Part shown: one piece after another, positions 1 to 8,316 of the stretch | Layout of the letters: every line of letters starts with the position of its first letter | Numbering within the stretch: the stretch's first letter is position 1 | Source of the DNA: a bacterium | GTDB lineage: Bacteria > Chloroflexota > Dormibacteria > UBA8260 > Bog-877 | Assembly: GCA_021802115.1 (NCBI GenBank) | Contig: JAKABA010000005.1 | Span: 14,868-78,867 of the forward strand | Reading direction: 5' to 3' | DNA: 64,000 nucleotides | Position numbers and translations under genes: made by a program | Notes under the pieces: model-generated | Databases searched by the model: none | What the model was told of the DNA's origin: nothing | The model's input: the letters and a program-made list of their open reading frames with translations, nothing else

Positions 1-9
1 AGATCCACT

Positions 10-483
10 ATGAAAGAGACCAAAGGGGTACTGGACGGACAGGGCTTGAAGGTGTGCCTGGTGGCAGCCCGTTTCAACGAGACCGTGGTCACGCGCCTGG
101 TGGAGGGCGCCCACCGGGCCCTCCAGCAGCACCAGGTCCGCGAGGATGACATCGAGGTGATCTGGGTCCCTGGTGCCTTCGAGATCCCCGTGGCAGCGTC
201 TGAGCGCCTAGAGCAGGGTGGGGTCGACGCGGTGGTGGCCCTGGGCGCCGTGATCCGAGGGGAGACGCCCCACTTCGAGTACGTCGCCCAGGCCGCCGCC
301 TCCGGGATCGCCGAGCTGGGCGTGCGCCATCGGGTGGCCGTCGGTTTCGGGGTGCTGACGGTCAACACCGTCGAGCAGGCGGCCGAGCGGGCCGGGGGAA
401 AATTGGGCAACAAGGGCTGGGAGGCCACCTGCGCCGCGCTGGAGCTGGCCTCAGTGCTCCGCGCCATCCGGGCTGCCAGCTGA
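10..483 (+). CDS. ribH: 6,7-dimethyl-8-ribityllumazine synthase
   Basis: This 157-residue protein has the normal length for lumazine synthase, which condenses 5-amino-6-ribitylaminouracil with 3,4-dihydroxy-2-butanone 4-phosphate in the penultimate step of riboflavin synthesis. Visible family motifs are the N-terminal ARFNE segment (about residues 20-24), VPGAFEIP (about 53-60), the LGAVIRGETPHFEYV segment (about 77-91) with the catalytic histidine region, and GVLTVNT (about 116-122). The ATG at 10 sits close to the window edge, so the rest of any rib operon would lie to the left. The gene runs convergently towards rpmB with about 110 bases between them. Confidence 0.96.
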   Translation: MKETKGVLDGQGLKVCLVAARFNETVVTRLVEGAHRALQQHQVREDDIEVIWVPGAFEIPVAASERLEQGGVDAVVALGAVIRGETPHFEYVAQAAASGIAELGVRHRVAVGFGVLTVNTVEQAAERAGGKLGNKGWEATCAALELASVLRAIRAAS

Positions 484-595
484 TCCGGGGGGCCGGTCCG
501 CCCCGGGTGCGGGCTACGCCGACCGCCGATCGCTCCCGCCCCGGTCCCAACTGGCGCTCGGCGGCGACCGCGCCGGAAGGTGTCAGCCGGCCAGG

Positions 596-787
596 TCAGG
601 CCGATTTGGTGCTGGTGCGCAGGCAGCGGGTGCAGACCCGCATCTTCTGGGCCAGGCCGCCTCCCTTGGGGGCGATGTGGGCGGTCACCAAGTTGGGCAT
701 GAACCGGCGCCGGGTATGCACCTTGGAGTGGCTGACGTTGTTGCCCGCCACCGGGCCCTTGCCGCAGATCTCGCACCGCTTGGCCAT
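596..787 (-). CDS. rpmB: 50S ribosomal protein L28
   Basis: A 63-residue L28 starting MAKRCEICGKGP, a component of the large ribosomal subunit. It keeps two CxxC pairs (CEIC near residues 5-8 and CTRC near 53-56), so it is the zinc-binding form. The open frame extends upstream, but the ATG at 787 is chosen because the family begins MA(K/R) and a GAGG ribosome-binding site lies about seven bases before it. It is a single-gene unit on the minus strand, divergent from the Asp23-fakA operon. Its leader carries a 14-bp perfect palindrome, annotated separately. Confidence 0.95.
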   Translation of the reverse strand: MAKRCEICGKGPVAGNNVSHSKVHTRRRFMPNLVTAHIAPKGGGLAQKMRVCTRCLRTSTKSA

Positions 788-813
788 GGCAACCTCAAGT
801 GATCGATGAGTGG

Positions 814-827
814 AGGAGCGCGCTCCT
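814..827. promoter_or_regulatory. 14-bp perfect palindrome in rpmB leader
   Basis: The bases AGGAGCGCGCTCCT read identically on both strands. The site lies between the proposed rpmB -10 hexamer (841-846) and the rpmB start (787), just downstream of the expected transcription start. It could be an operator or a short leader hairpin. Function is inferred from position only. Confidence 0.4.
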
Positions 828-840
828 GGGACGGCCCCGA

Positions 841-846
841 AGTATG
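841..846 (-). promoter_or_regulatory. Possible rpmB -10 element
   Basis: On the minus strand this reads CATACT, one mismatch from TATACT, about 54 bases upstream of the rpmB ATG. No convincing -35 is visible. Confidence 0.3.
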
Positions 847-919
847 ATTCCGGCCGCAGTTTACCAGCCGGGACCGGGATCCGCGTCCGGGAGCTCGGCC
901 GTCGCCCCGTCACCAAGCA

Positions 920-925
920 TAGGCT
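920..925 (+). promoter_or_regulatory. Possible -10 element of the Asp23-fakA operon (leaderless)
   Basis: TAGGCT fits TAnnnT and ends eight bases before the ATG at 934, so transcription would begin at or next to the start codon. Several other genes in the window show the same spacing. Confidence 0.4.
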
Positions 926-933
926 GTTAGGTA

Positions 934-1320
934 ATGCCAATCGCAAACCCGCTTATCCAAACCGGTCCGCTCGGTTCTGTCGAGCTCTCCCCGCGGGTGG
1001 TCTCCGCGCTCGCCGCCAGGGTCAGCGCCGAGTGCTACGGGGTGGCCGGGATGGCGGCCCGAGGACTTCGAGACGGCATCGCCGAGCTTCTGAACCGAGA
1101 GAATGTCGAGCGCGGCATTGAACTCCGGATCGAGGAGCAGGGCATCGGGGTCGACCTGTTCATCGTGGTGGAGCACGGAGTCAGAATTCTGGAGGTGGCC
1201 CATAACCTCATGAGTGCAGTGGGGTACAGCCTGCACCACAACCTGGGCGTCAGGGTGCTTGAGGTGAATGTCAACGTGCAGGGCATCCGCGAGCCCCAGT
1301 CAACCGCTGGGATGGCCTAG
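934..1320 (+). CDS. Asp23/Gls24 family envelope-stress protein
   Basis: A 128-residue protein of the Asp23/Gls24 (DUF322) family. Family features are the GSVELSPRVVSALA start, the central ECYGVAGMA segment, and a C-terminal beta-rich part ending in VLEVNVNVQGI. Members are small cytoplasmic or membrane-associated proteins whose biochemical activity is unclear. They commonly sit directly upstream of a DAK2-domain kinase (FakA/YloV), as here. The ATG at 934 has no strong Shine-Dalgarno but has a TAGGCT hexamer eight bases upstream, which suggests a leaderless message. Confidence 0.88.
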   Translation: MPIANPLIQTGPLGSVELSPRVVSALAARVSAECYGVAGMAARGLRDGIAELLNRENVERGIELRIEEQGIGVDLFIVVEHGVRILEVAHNLMSAVGYSLHHNLGVRVLEVNVNVQGIREPQSTAGMA

Positions 1321-1330
1321 GGTGGCCACG

Positions 1331-2980
1331 ATGGCGGTTCCCGAGACGGTCACCGGGGCGGGCCTGCGTCTGGGTCTCGCCCGGGCTCTGGAACGGCTGG
1401 CCCAGCAGCGCGATCGCATCAACGATCTCAACGTCTTCCCGGTCCCCGATGGCGACACCGGGACCAACATGCATCTGACCCTGGCGGCGGCCCTGGCCGA
1501 GGCCAACCTGCTGCCGGCCCAGGCCTCGGTGGCCCAGGTCGCGCAGGCGGTCGCCCAGGGCTCCTTGATGGGAGCGCGGGGGAACTCCGGAGTCATCCTC
1601 TCCCAGATCCTGCGCGGCGTGGCCGGTGGCTGCGCCAACCACGATCAGATGGGTCCCGAGGTGCTGGCCCGCTCCCTGCGGGAAGGTGCCGAGGTGGCGT
1701 ATCGGGCGGTCAAGAGGCCCGTGGACGGCACCATCCTCTCGGTGGTGAAGGACGCGGCCGCGGCGGCCGAGCGAGCGGCTGCCGATGGCCGAACGACGGC
1801 CGAGGTTCTGCAGGCCGCCGTCGGCGAGGCGTGGGACGCGGTGGAGCGCAGCCGGGAGCTGCTGGACGTGCTGCGTCAAGCCGGAGTTGTGGACGCCGGT
1901 GGCTTCGGCTTGGCGGTGATCTTCTCCGCGCTGGTGGAGGTCATGGTCGGCTCCGACGATATCGCGGTGCCGGCCCTGTCGCGGGCCGGTTCCAACGGAG
2001 CCAGAGCCGGAACCGTGGGCGTGCTGGCCACGGAGGCTCCGGCGAGTGGATTCGGATATTGCACCGAGTTCAGCCTGGTCGGATCCGAGCTCGAGCCCAT
2101 GGAGGTGCGAGCCAGGCTGGGCAGCGAGGCCGAGGACGACTCAGCCCTGGTGGTGGGGGACCCAGGCCTCATGCACGTGCACATTCACACCCAGGAGCCA
2201 TGGGAGGTGCTGACGCGGGCGGCGGAGCTGGGCAAGATCGAGCGGCTGAAGGTCGAGGACATGACCACCCAGCACCACGAGGCCCGCCTTCGGGTCGGCG
2301 CTGGGAATTCGCACGAGGGCAGGCTGGCACTGGGGGTGGTGGTGGTGGCACCGGGCTTCGGGTTCCACCAGCTCCTGCTCGGGCTGGGGGCGGCCGCTGT
2401 GGTCGAGGGAGGCCAGGGCATGAACCCGTCCACCGAGGATCTGCTGAGGGGGATCGACCAGGCCCAGGCCACCCAGGTGCTCCTGCTCCCCAACAATCCC
2501 AACTTGATCCTGGGCGCCGAGCAGGCGGCCCGGGTCAGCCGGCACGAGGTCAGCGTGGTGCCGTCGCGCAATCTCCCGCAGGGAGTCGCCGCGCTCCTGG
2601 CGTTCGATCCCGACGCCCGCCTGGAGGTCAACCGCCAACGCATGCAGCAGGCCATGGGGGAGGTGCACGCGGTCGAGGTGACCAGGGCGGTTCGGGCCAG
2701 CCAGTACCAGGGTGGCCCGATCGCCAAGGGGGATGTGATCGCGGTCTTGGATGGGGAGTTGGTGGCGGCAGGGCAGGATCTCGCCGAGGTCGTGGTGGCC
2801 GCGCTGTCGCGGCTGCCAATCGATTCCCTGGAGGTGGTCACGCTCTACCGGGGCACCAGTGTGCAGGTGGGGGACAGCGAGCTCCTGGAGGCGAAGATAC
2901 GGGCGCGCTTCCCCAACCTTGAGGTGGAGCGCCACGACGGGGGCCAGGCGCTCTACGCGTACATAATCTCGGCCGAGTAG
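1331..2980 (+). CDS. fakA: DAK2-domain fatty acid kinase, FakA/YloV-like
   Basis: About 549 residues, normal for FakA. This ATP-binding kinase phosphorylates fatty acids held by DegV/FakB partners. The DAK2 domain is N-terminal: PVPDGDTGTNM (about residues 35-45) supplies the metal/ATP aspartates and GARGNSGVILSQILRG follows near residue 80. The C-terminal two-thirds matches the YloV-type extension. The frame is open from 1268, overlapping the Asp23 gene, but the ATG at 1331 (or the GTG at 1322) directly after the Asp23 stop fits the family N-terminus. A DegV protein follows after two bases, so kinase and lipid carrier are probably made together. Confidence 0.92.
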   Translation: MAVPETVTGAGLRLGLARALERLAQQRDRINDLNVFPVPDGDTGTNMHLTLAAALAEANLLPAQASVAQVAQAVAQGSLMGARGNSGVILSQILRGVAGGCANHDQMGPEVLARSLREGAEVAYRAVKRPVDGTILSVVKDAAAAAERAAADGRTTAEVLQAAVGEAWDAVERSRELLDVLRQAGVVDAGGFGLAVIFSALVEVMVGSDDIAVPALSRAGSNGARAGTVGVLATEAPASGFGYCTEFSLVGSELEPMEVRARLGSEAEDDSALVVGDPGLMHVHIHTQEPWEVLTRAAELGKIERLKVEDMTTQHHEARLRVGAGNSHEGRLALGVVVVAPGFGFHQLLLGLGAAAVVEGGQGMNPSTEDLLRGIDQAQATQVLLLPNNPNLILGAEQAARVSRHEVSVVPSRNLPQGVAALLAFDPDARLEVNRQRMQQAMGEVHAVEVTRAVRASQYQGGPIAKGDVIAVLDGELVAAGQDLAEVVVAALSRLPIDSLEVVTLYRGTSVQVGDSELLEAKIRARFPNLEVERHDGGQALYAYIISAE

Positions 2981-2982
2981 CC

Positions 2983-3828
2983 ATGGCCATCAGGATCGTC
3001 ACCGACAGCACCTGCGATCTGCCCGAGGATGTCCGCCGCGCCGCCGGAGTGGTGACGGTGCCGCTTCGACTCCACTTTCAAGACGAGGTATTCCGAGATC
3101 GGGTCGACCTCACTGACGCCGAGTTCGTGGCCCGGCTGGCCGCCGGCAAGGTGCCGCCCAGCACCTCCCAGCCACCGCCCGGTGAGTTCGAGGCGGTCTA
3201 CCGTGACTTGCTGCGGGACCCCGGCGATGAGGTGATTTCGGTTCATATCGCCGCTGCTCTGAGCGGCACGATCAGCTCCGCCAGCATCGCCGCGGGGGCG
3301 GTCGACGCCCGTCGGATTCACGTCGTGGACAGCCGGTCGGTCAGCCTGGGCACGGGCTTTCTGGTGCTGGAGGCAGTCGAGCGAGCCGCCCGGGGTGAGC
3401 CGGCGGAGCAGATCGTGGCCTTCCTGGAAACCATGCCCCCGCGGGTGGGCATCATCGCCCTGCTCGACACCCTGCGCTTTCTGCTCCTGGGTGGGCGGAT
3501 CGGCAAGGTGCGGGCGATGCTGGGCACTGCCCTATCCATCAAGCCCCTGATCGCCCTGGGCCCGGACGGCTCGGTGGTGCCCGTGGGCCGGGTGCGGAGC
3601 CGGGCCGCCGGCATCAAGCGGGTCGCCGAATTGCTGGCCGAGCACCGTCCGCTGGCCCGCTGCGGGGTCGTCTACGTGGGCGGCGATGACGACGCCGTGG
3701 CGCTGGCGGAGCAGACTCGGCGGACCTACCCCGATATGGACATTCTGCGGCAGCACGCCAGCCCGGTCCTGAGCACTCACGCCGGACCGGGCACCCTCGC
3801 CTACTGCTACCTTGAGGCCAGCCGCTAG
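2983..3828 (+). CDS. degV: DegV family fatty-acid-binding protein (FakB-like)
   Basis: A 281-residue DegV protein, the usual length. Family features are IVTDSTCDLP near the N-terminus, TSQPPPGEF (about residues 59-67), the SGT segment in AAALSGTISSA (about 90), VVDSRSVSLGTG (about 110-121) and the closing HAGPGTLAYCYL. DegV proteins bind a fatty acid and present it to FakA for phosphorylation to acyl-phosphate. The FakA gene lies directly upstream with a two-base gap. An alternative reading as a DegV of unknown ligand cannot be excluded from sequence. Confidence 0.93.
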   Translation: MAIRIVTDSTCDLPEDVRRAAGVVTVPLRLHFQDEVFRDRVDLTDAEFVARLAAGKVPPSTSQPPPGEFEAVYRDLLRDPGDEVISVHIAAALSGTISSASIAAGAVDARRIHVVDSRSVSLGTGFLVLEAVERAARGEPAEQIVAFLETMPPRVGIIALLDTLRFLLLGGRIGKVRAMLGTALSIKPLIALGPDGSVVPVGRVRSRAAGIKRVAELLAEHRPLARCGVVYVGGDDDAVALAEQTRRTYPDMDILRQHASPVLSTHAGPGTLAYCYLEASR

Positions 3829-3844
3829 CCCATCTGGGGCGCGG

Positions 3845-5932
3845 GTGGCCGCGGGAACCGCCCCGGTGCTCGCAGCCCCCACCACCCCGGATCTGGACAC
3901 TCCACTGGCTCAACTTCCCCGGATCTCCCAGGAGCGCCTGCACGGATTACGGCGACTCAGGCTGGTCACGGTACGGGACCTGCTCGGGCATCTGCCGCGA
4001 CGGTATGACGATCAGCGGGAGCGGGTGAGTCTGGCCGACCTGACGCTCGGCCGGGCCGCCACGGTCGAGGTCGACCTGCTGGCGGTTCGGGCCCGGCGGA
4101 CCCAGCGCCGACACATTGAACTGCTGGAGGCCGAGGTCGCCGATCCGACCGGGAGCCTGCCTGTGATCTGGTTCAACCAGCCCCATCTTCGGCACCTGCT
4201 GCACCCCGGTGACCACGTGACCCTCCATGGCAAGGTGACCCGGAGCAAGCGAGGCGGCCTGCAGTTGCAGAATCCCGATGTCGAGCGGGAGCGCAAGTGG
4301 GTGGGGCAGGCCAGCGTCGGGGTCCTGGTCCCCACCTATCCCGAGACCGCTCACGTCACCTCGCGCTGGTTGCGCGCCCAGGTGGCCGCGCTGCTGCCCC
4401 TGGCGGAGGGGATCGAGGAGACCCTTCCGCAGGAGGTGAGGGACCGGGAGGGCCTGATGCCGCTGCCGACGGCGCTGCGCCAGATGCACTTCCCCGACGA
4501 CCAGGATCATTTGGAGCTGGCCCAAGCTAGGTTCGGCTTCGAGGAGCTGTTCTATCCCCAGCTGGCCGCCCTCCTGGCCCGCCGTCAGCGCCTGTCCCGG
4601 ACCGGTACCAGGAGCCCCTACGATGTGGCGTTGGCCCGCCAGTTCGTGGCCGGCTTGCCGTTCAAGCTCACCGACGACCAGAGGCGGGCCGCTCACGAGA
4701 TCCTGATCGACCTCGACCGGCCCTCCCCGATGAACCGACTGCTGCAGGGCGACGTGGGCTCAGGCAAGACCGTGGTCGCGGCCATGGCGGCGCGGATGGC
4801 AATCGCCGCCGGGCACCAGGTGGTGCTGATGGCGCCCACCGAGATCCTGGCCCGGCAGCACCACCAGACCCTCTGCGACCTGCTCTCGCCGATCGGGATC
4901 TGGCCCCGCCTGCTGGTGGGCAGCACCAAGCCCGTGGTCCGGCGAGAGATCATCGGGGGGCTGGCGGCCGGGGCCGACAAGCTGGTGGTGGGAACCCATG
5001 CCCTGATCGAGGACGAGGTGCAGTTCCCCGACCTGGGCCTCTGCATCGTCGATGAGCAGCACCGATTTGGAGTGGCGCAGCGACTTCGCCTGCGGGACAA
5101 GTCCCAGGTCAACCCGGACTTCCTGTCCATGACCGCCACCCCGATCCCGCGCTCCCTCAGCCTCACCCTTTACGGCGACCTCGACGTCAGTCAGATCCGG
5201 CACCTGCCCCCCGGGAGGCGACCGATCCAGACCCGATTGGTGGAGCCGGAGGAGCGCCAGCTGGCCTATGACTTCATTCGGACCGAGGTGGCCGCGGGCA
5301 GGCAGGGCTTCATCATCTGTCCCTTGATCGAGGATTCGCCCGCTGGGGAGGTGCGGTCGGCGACTGCGGAGTACGAGCGGCTGCGCACCGAGGTGCTCCC
5401 GGATCTCCGGCTAACCCTCATCCACGGTCGCCTTCCGGCGCGGGAGAAGGCGGAGCGAATGGACGCCTTCGCGGCTGGCCAGTTTGATCTGCTGGTGGCG
5501 ACCAGCGTGATCGAGGTCGGCGTCGATATCCCCAACGCCACGGTGATCGGGATCGAGGATGCGGACCGCTTCGGGCTGGCGCAGCTGCACCAGTTCCGGG
5601 GCCGCGTTGGCAGAGGTGAGCACGACTCCCACTGCCTGCTCTTCGTGGGGGCCGCCGACCCGGGGTCCAGGCGTCGCCTGGAGGCGCTGATCAGCCACCA
5701 GGACGGGTTTGCCCTGGCCGAGATCGACCTGCGGCTGCGGGGTGCGGGTGACCCCTACGGCCTCCGCCAGCACGGCTTCCCCGAGATGCGAGTGGGCGAC
5801 CTGCTGGATGACGGCCTGCGTGAACGCGCCCGGCGGGCGGCCGAACTGGTGCTGGTGGCCGACCCCAAACTGGCCGACCCGGTCCTGCGCCGGGGCATTC
5901 GCGGCTATCAGGTGGTGTTCGAGTTCGACTGA
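3845..5932 (+). CDS. recG: ATP-dependent DNA helicase RecG
   Basis: About 695 residues. RecG is a monomeric double-strand DNA translocase that regresses stalled forks and processes Holliday junctions. The N-terminal wedge/OB region contains TVRDLLGHLPRRYDD. Walker A GDVGSGKT lies near residues 302-309 and the helicase II box DEQH near 403, followed by SMTATPIPRSL and the C-terminal VATSVIEVGVD and HQFRGRVGRG motifs. GTG at 3845 is used because it follows the degV stop; a TTG at 3812 overlapping degV is also in frame. Slightly short of 700-820 residue homologues but all motifs are intact. Confidence 0.95.
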   Translation: MAAGTAPVLAAPTTPDLDTPLAQLPRISQERLHGLRRLRLVTVRDLLGHLPRRYDDQRERVSLADLTLGRAATVEVDLLAVRARRTQRRHIELLEAEVADPTGSLPVIWFNQPHLRHLLHPGDHVTLHGKVTRSKRGGLQLQNPDVERERKWVGQASVGVLVPTYPETAHVTSRWLRAQVAALLPLAEGIEETLPQEVRDREGLMPLPTALRQMHFPDDQDHLELAQARFGFEELFYPQLAALLARRQRLSRTGTRSPYDVALARQFVAGLPFKLTDDQRRAAHEILIDLDRPSPMNRLLQGDVGSGKTVVAAMAARMAIAAGHQVVLMAPTEILARQHHQTLCDLLSPIGIWPRLLVGSTKPVVRREIIGGLAAGADKLVVGTHALIEDEVQFPDLGLCIVDEQHRFGVAQRLRLRDKSQVNPDFLSMTATPIPRSLSLTLYGDLDVSQIRHLPPGRRPIQTRLVEPEERQLAYDFIRTEVAAGRQGFIICPLIEDSPAGEVRSATAEYERLRTEVLPDLRLTLIHGRLPAREKAERMDAFAAGQFDLLVATSVIEVGVDIPNATVIGIEDADRFGLAQLHQFRGRVGRGEHDSHCLLFVGAADPGSRRRLEALISHQDGFALAEIDLRLRGAGDPYGLRQHGFPEMRVGDLLDDGLRERARRAAELVLVADPKLADPVLRRGIRGYQVVFEFD

Positions 5933-6107
5933 ACCGGGGCCCCAGCAGGCGTGCCCGCTCCGCCAGTGGGTGGGCCGGCCGGGTGGCCCTGAGACGCTTC
6001 CGGATCGCCTCTGGTGGGACCCCGGGTCGCTGGTCCTGCCCCTCGCCAGCCGCTTCCTCCCGACCGCGGTGCCAGTTGGAGCGCCGCTTTGAGGAATAGG
6101 ACCGAGG

Positions 6108-6503
6108 TTGCGGGCGCAGACCAAGCCGACGCGGTCGGGCACCTTTCGCGAAACCGGCTGCGACCGGGGCGAGTTCTGGTTCGGGGTGCGGAAGACTCCG
6201 GATCGTGTCCACCCAATTCGATGCACCCTGCTGCTGCGCAAGTCAATCCTGGTTGCGGCGCTGGTGGTGGGGCTGGCCCTGGCGCCGTTCCAGTCGCTTT
6301 GCCCGCTGCGCTGGCTGGAGCTGGTGGCGGTCGGGCCGAGCGCGGTCACCGTTCCGGGCGCGGCCCCGGCGCTCCCTTGGCCAACCAGAGGAGAGGCGGA
6401 CGTGGCGGTGGTGGGGATTGGCACCGTGGGCGCCACCGTCGTGGCCCGAGAGGAGCTCCACAGCCCGGCCCTATCAGGGGGCCCTCCCCGCGCTGGCGCT
6501 TGA
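6108..6503 (+). pseudogene. N-terminal remnant resembling a D-Ala-D-Ala carboxypeptidase
   Basis: The only coding-like signal in the 658-base space between recG and rsmD. The frame encodes one hydrophobic segment (LVAALVVGLALAPF) and then the stretch PGAAPALPWPTRGEADVAVVG. From memory this resembles the juxtamembrane linker of serine D,D-carboxypeptidases, where a PWP..G.AAV motif precedes the catalytic SxxK. Here the frame stops about 25 residues later, where PIAS..K should appear, and no other frame continues it. No clear start codon with a ribosome-binding site is present (a GTG at 6186 is possible). It is best read as a truncated relic. The assignment rests on a short motif. Confidence 0.4.
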
Positions 6504-6590
6504 CCCGGCTCTGACGCCGGTTCCCTGGCGGCGGTAGTTCACAGGGGCCGGCCAAGCCGCCACCGCAGTCGCCCCCAGCCCGCCCGTGCG

Positions 6591-7232
6591 ATGCTATGCG
6601 CGTTGTCTGCACATCCGCGATCGGTGGCCAGAACCAGGTCCGGGAGCCGGGCCGCGCCGGGGGCCAGACTCACCGGCGGCGAGGCGGCGGGCCGTCATCT
6701 CCTGAGCTTGCCCGACTCAGGGCTGCGAGCCACCACCGGCATGGTGCGGGCGGCCCTGGGCAACATCCTGGGGGAGCGCTTGGTGTCAGCTCGGGTGGTC
6801 GACCTCTTCGCCGGGGCCGGCAGCCTCGGACTGGAGGCGCTGTCGCGCGGGGCGGCCTGGGTGACCTTCGTTGAGTTGCAGCGGGCGCATGCCGAAGTGA
6901 TCCAGGCCAACCTGGAGATGCTCGGATTCCAGGCCCGCGGGGAGGTGGTGGTGGCTGACGCCCTGGCCTGGGTTCGCCGCCTCGAGCCATCCCTCAGAGC
7001 CGCCGATTTGGTGATCATGGACCCGCCCTACCGGGACCGCGGGCCGGAGCTCTGCCAGTCCGTGCTGGCCCAGCTGGGGGTGGTGGCGGTGCAGTTGTCG
7101 CAGTGGGATCCCGTGGTGGTGGTGGAGCACCACCGGCAGCTGACGCTGTCGACCACCCCCGGGGCGCTAAATTGCGTGCGTAAGGCTCGCTACGGCACCA
7201 CCGAGCTCTCGTTCTATCAGAGGTCCCCATGA
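6591..7232 (+). CDS. rsmD: 16S rRNA (guanine966-N2)-methyltransferase RsmD
   Basis: An S-adenosylmethionine methyltransferase that modifies G966 of 16S rRNA. The AdoMet motif DLFAGAGSLGLEALSRGA (about residues 70-87) and the catalytic IMDPPY (about 141-146; usually DPPY) are present. Homology begins at RLTGGEAAGRHLL, equivalent to the usual RVIAG..KGR..., so the first 26 residues from ATG 6591 may not be translated; GTG 6624 is a closer candidate. It overlaps coaD by four bases (ATGA), the classic rsmD-coaD pairing. Confidence 0.92.
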   Translation: MLCALSAHPRSVARTRSGSRAAPGARLTGGEAAGRHLLSLPDSGLRATTGMVRAALGNILGERLVSARVVDLFAGAGSLGLEALSRGAAWVTFVELQRAHAEVIQANLEMLGFQARGEVVVADALAWVRRLEPSLRAADLVIMDPPYRDRGPELCQSVLAQLGVVAVQLSQWDPVVVVEHHRQLTLSTTPGALNCVRKARYGTTELSFYQRSP

Positions 7233-7747
7233 CAGCTGCGGTTTATCCCGGGAGTTTCGACCCCATCCACCAAGGGCATCTGGACGTGATCGAGCGGGCT
7301 GGCCAGATCTTCGATCGGGTCGTGGTGGGGGTGCTGGACAACTCTCTCAAGGAGTGCCTCTTCAGCGCCGAGGAGCGGGCCCAGCTGGTCCGGGAAAGCC
7401 TGCCTGCCGGCAGCACCGTGGAGGTGGTGCACTTCTCCGGCCTGGCCGTGAGCTTGGCGGTCTCCCAGCAGGCGGGGGTGATCGTGCGCGGGCTGCGGGC
7501 GGTGTCGGATCTCGACAGCGAATTCCAAATGGCGCTCATGAATCGACGCCTCGAGCCCAGGGTGCACACTGTGTTCTTGACCACCGGGTTCGCCAACGTC
7601 TACCTGAGCTCCTCGCTGATCAAGGACGTCTGCGCCCACGGCGGCAGCATCGAGGGGCTGGTGGCCCCCAGCGTGGCGGTGGCACTGCGGCGCAGACTGG
7701 CGCCTGGAGCGGATCCCAGTCTGGGGGCGTTTGAGGAGGCAGGATGA
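7229..7747 (+). CDS. coaD: Phosphopantetheine adenylyltransferase
   Basis: A 172-residue nucleotidyltransferase that makes dephospho-CoA from 4'-phosphopantetheine and ATP in coenzyme A synthesis. The HxGH-type motif is in PGSFDPIHQGHLDVI (about residues 7-21), RGLRAVSDLDSEFQMALMN (about 89-107) matches the substrate-binding region, and SSSLIKDV near 130 replaces the usual ISSTxIK. ATG overlaps the rsmD stop as ATGA, and its own stop overlaps the next gene in the same way, so translation is probably coupled. Confidence 0.96.
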   Translation: MTAAVYPGSFDPIHQGHLDVIERAGQIFDRVVVGVLDNSLKECLFSAEERAQLVRESLPAGSTVEVVHFSGLAVSLAVSQQAGVIVRGLRAVSDLDSEFQMALMNRRLEPRVHTVFLTTGFANVYLSSSLIKDVCAHGGSIEGLVAPSVAVALRRRLAPGADPSLGAFEEAG

Positions 7748-8277
7748 GCGATATTTCCGACGAATTCGACCTTGAACCGGAGCCGGTGTCGATCATCGAC
7801 ATGCTCGATCACCTGGAGTCCTTGGTGAACCAGAGCCGGAGGGTCCCGCTCACCCCCAATATCGTGATCAACGAGGAGGAGATCCTCGACGTCCTGGACC
7901 AGATCCGGGTGGGCATGCCAGAGGAGATCAAGGAGGCACGCATGGTCCTGGAGACCCGCGAGTCGCGCCTCCGGGAGGCCCAGGAGCAGGCGGAACAGAT
8001 CCTGGCCGCAGCCCAGGAGCGCGCCGAGCGTCTCACCGATGACCATGAGGTGACCCGACGAGCCGGAGCTGAGGCGGATGCCATTCTCACCGACGCCAGG
8101 GAACGGAGCCGCAAGATGCGTCGCGACTCCGACGACTACGCCCGGGAGCGGATGGAGGAATTGGAAACCCAGCTGTCGACCGCGCTCTCGCAGGTTCGGC
8201 GAGGCGTGGAGGCACTGGAGGCGGGGCGGGAGGGCGGCTCCGACGACAAGCCCAAGGGCAGGGGTCGCCGGCGCTGA
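7744..8277 (+). CDS. Coiled-coil protein of unknown function (DivIVA / ATP-synthase-b-like)
   Basis: A 177-residue protein, mostly charged helix with no membrane segment. Residues about 1-45 form an acidic head containing SIIDMLDHLESLVNQSRR, similar in style to the conserved head of DivIVA-like or stator-like proteins. Residues about 60-160 are a heptad-rich helix (EARMVLETRESRLREAQEQA and following). A basic KPKGRGRRR tail closes it. It is coupled to coaD by ATGA and precedes rpmF, the place where many bacteria carry DUF177/YceD, which it does not resemble. A cell-division or envelope scaffold role is a guess from architecture. Confidence 0.75.
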   Translation: MSDISDEFDLEPEPVSIIDMLDHLESLVNQSRRVPLTPNIVINEEEILDVLDQIRVGMPEEIKEARMVLETRESRLREAQEQAEQILAAAQERAERLTDDHEVTRRAGAEADAILTDARERSRKMRRDSDDYARERMEELETQLSTALSQVRRGVEALEAGREGGSDDKPKGRGRRR

Positions 8278-8300
8278 GCCATGGCGGTTGGCCCGCCTGT

Positions 8301-8306
8301 TAGACT
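8301..8306 (+). promoter_or_regulatory. Possible -10 element of rpmF
   Basis: TAGACT fits TAnnnT and ends ten bases before the rpmF ATG at 8317, giving a leader of only three or four bases. Confidence 0.4.
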
Positions 8307-8316
8307 CCCTTGACGT

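Noticed and set aside
2332..2350. Run of GGTGGT units as a simple repeat
   Set aside because: It encodes a valine run (VVVVA) inside fakA and is consistent with codon bias.
1831..2922. A 363-codon plus-strand frame inside fakA
   Set aside because: Gly/Arg/Pro-rich translation in a second frame of a well-supported kinase gene.
6596..6874. Frame starting MRVVCTSAIGG before rsmD, resembling the RsmD N-terminus
   Set aside because: The true RsmD N-terminal homology (RLTGGEAAGR) is in the other frame directly upstream of the AdoMet motif, so no frameshift is needed.
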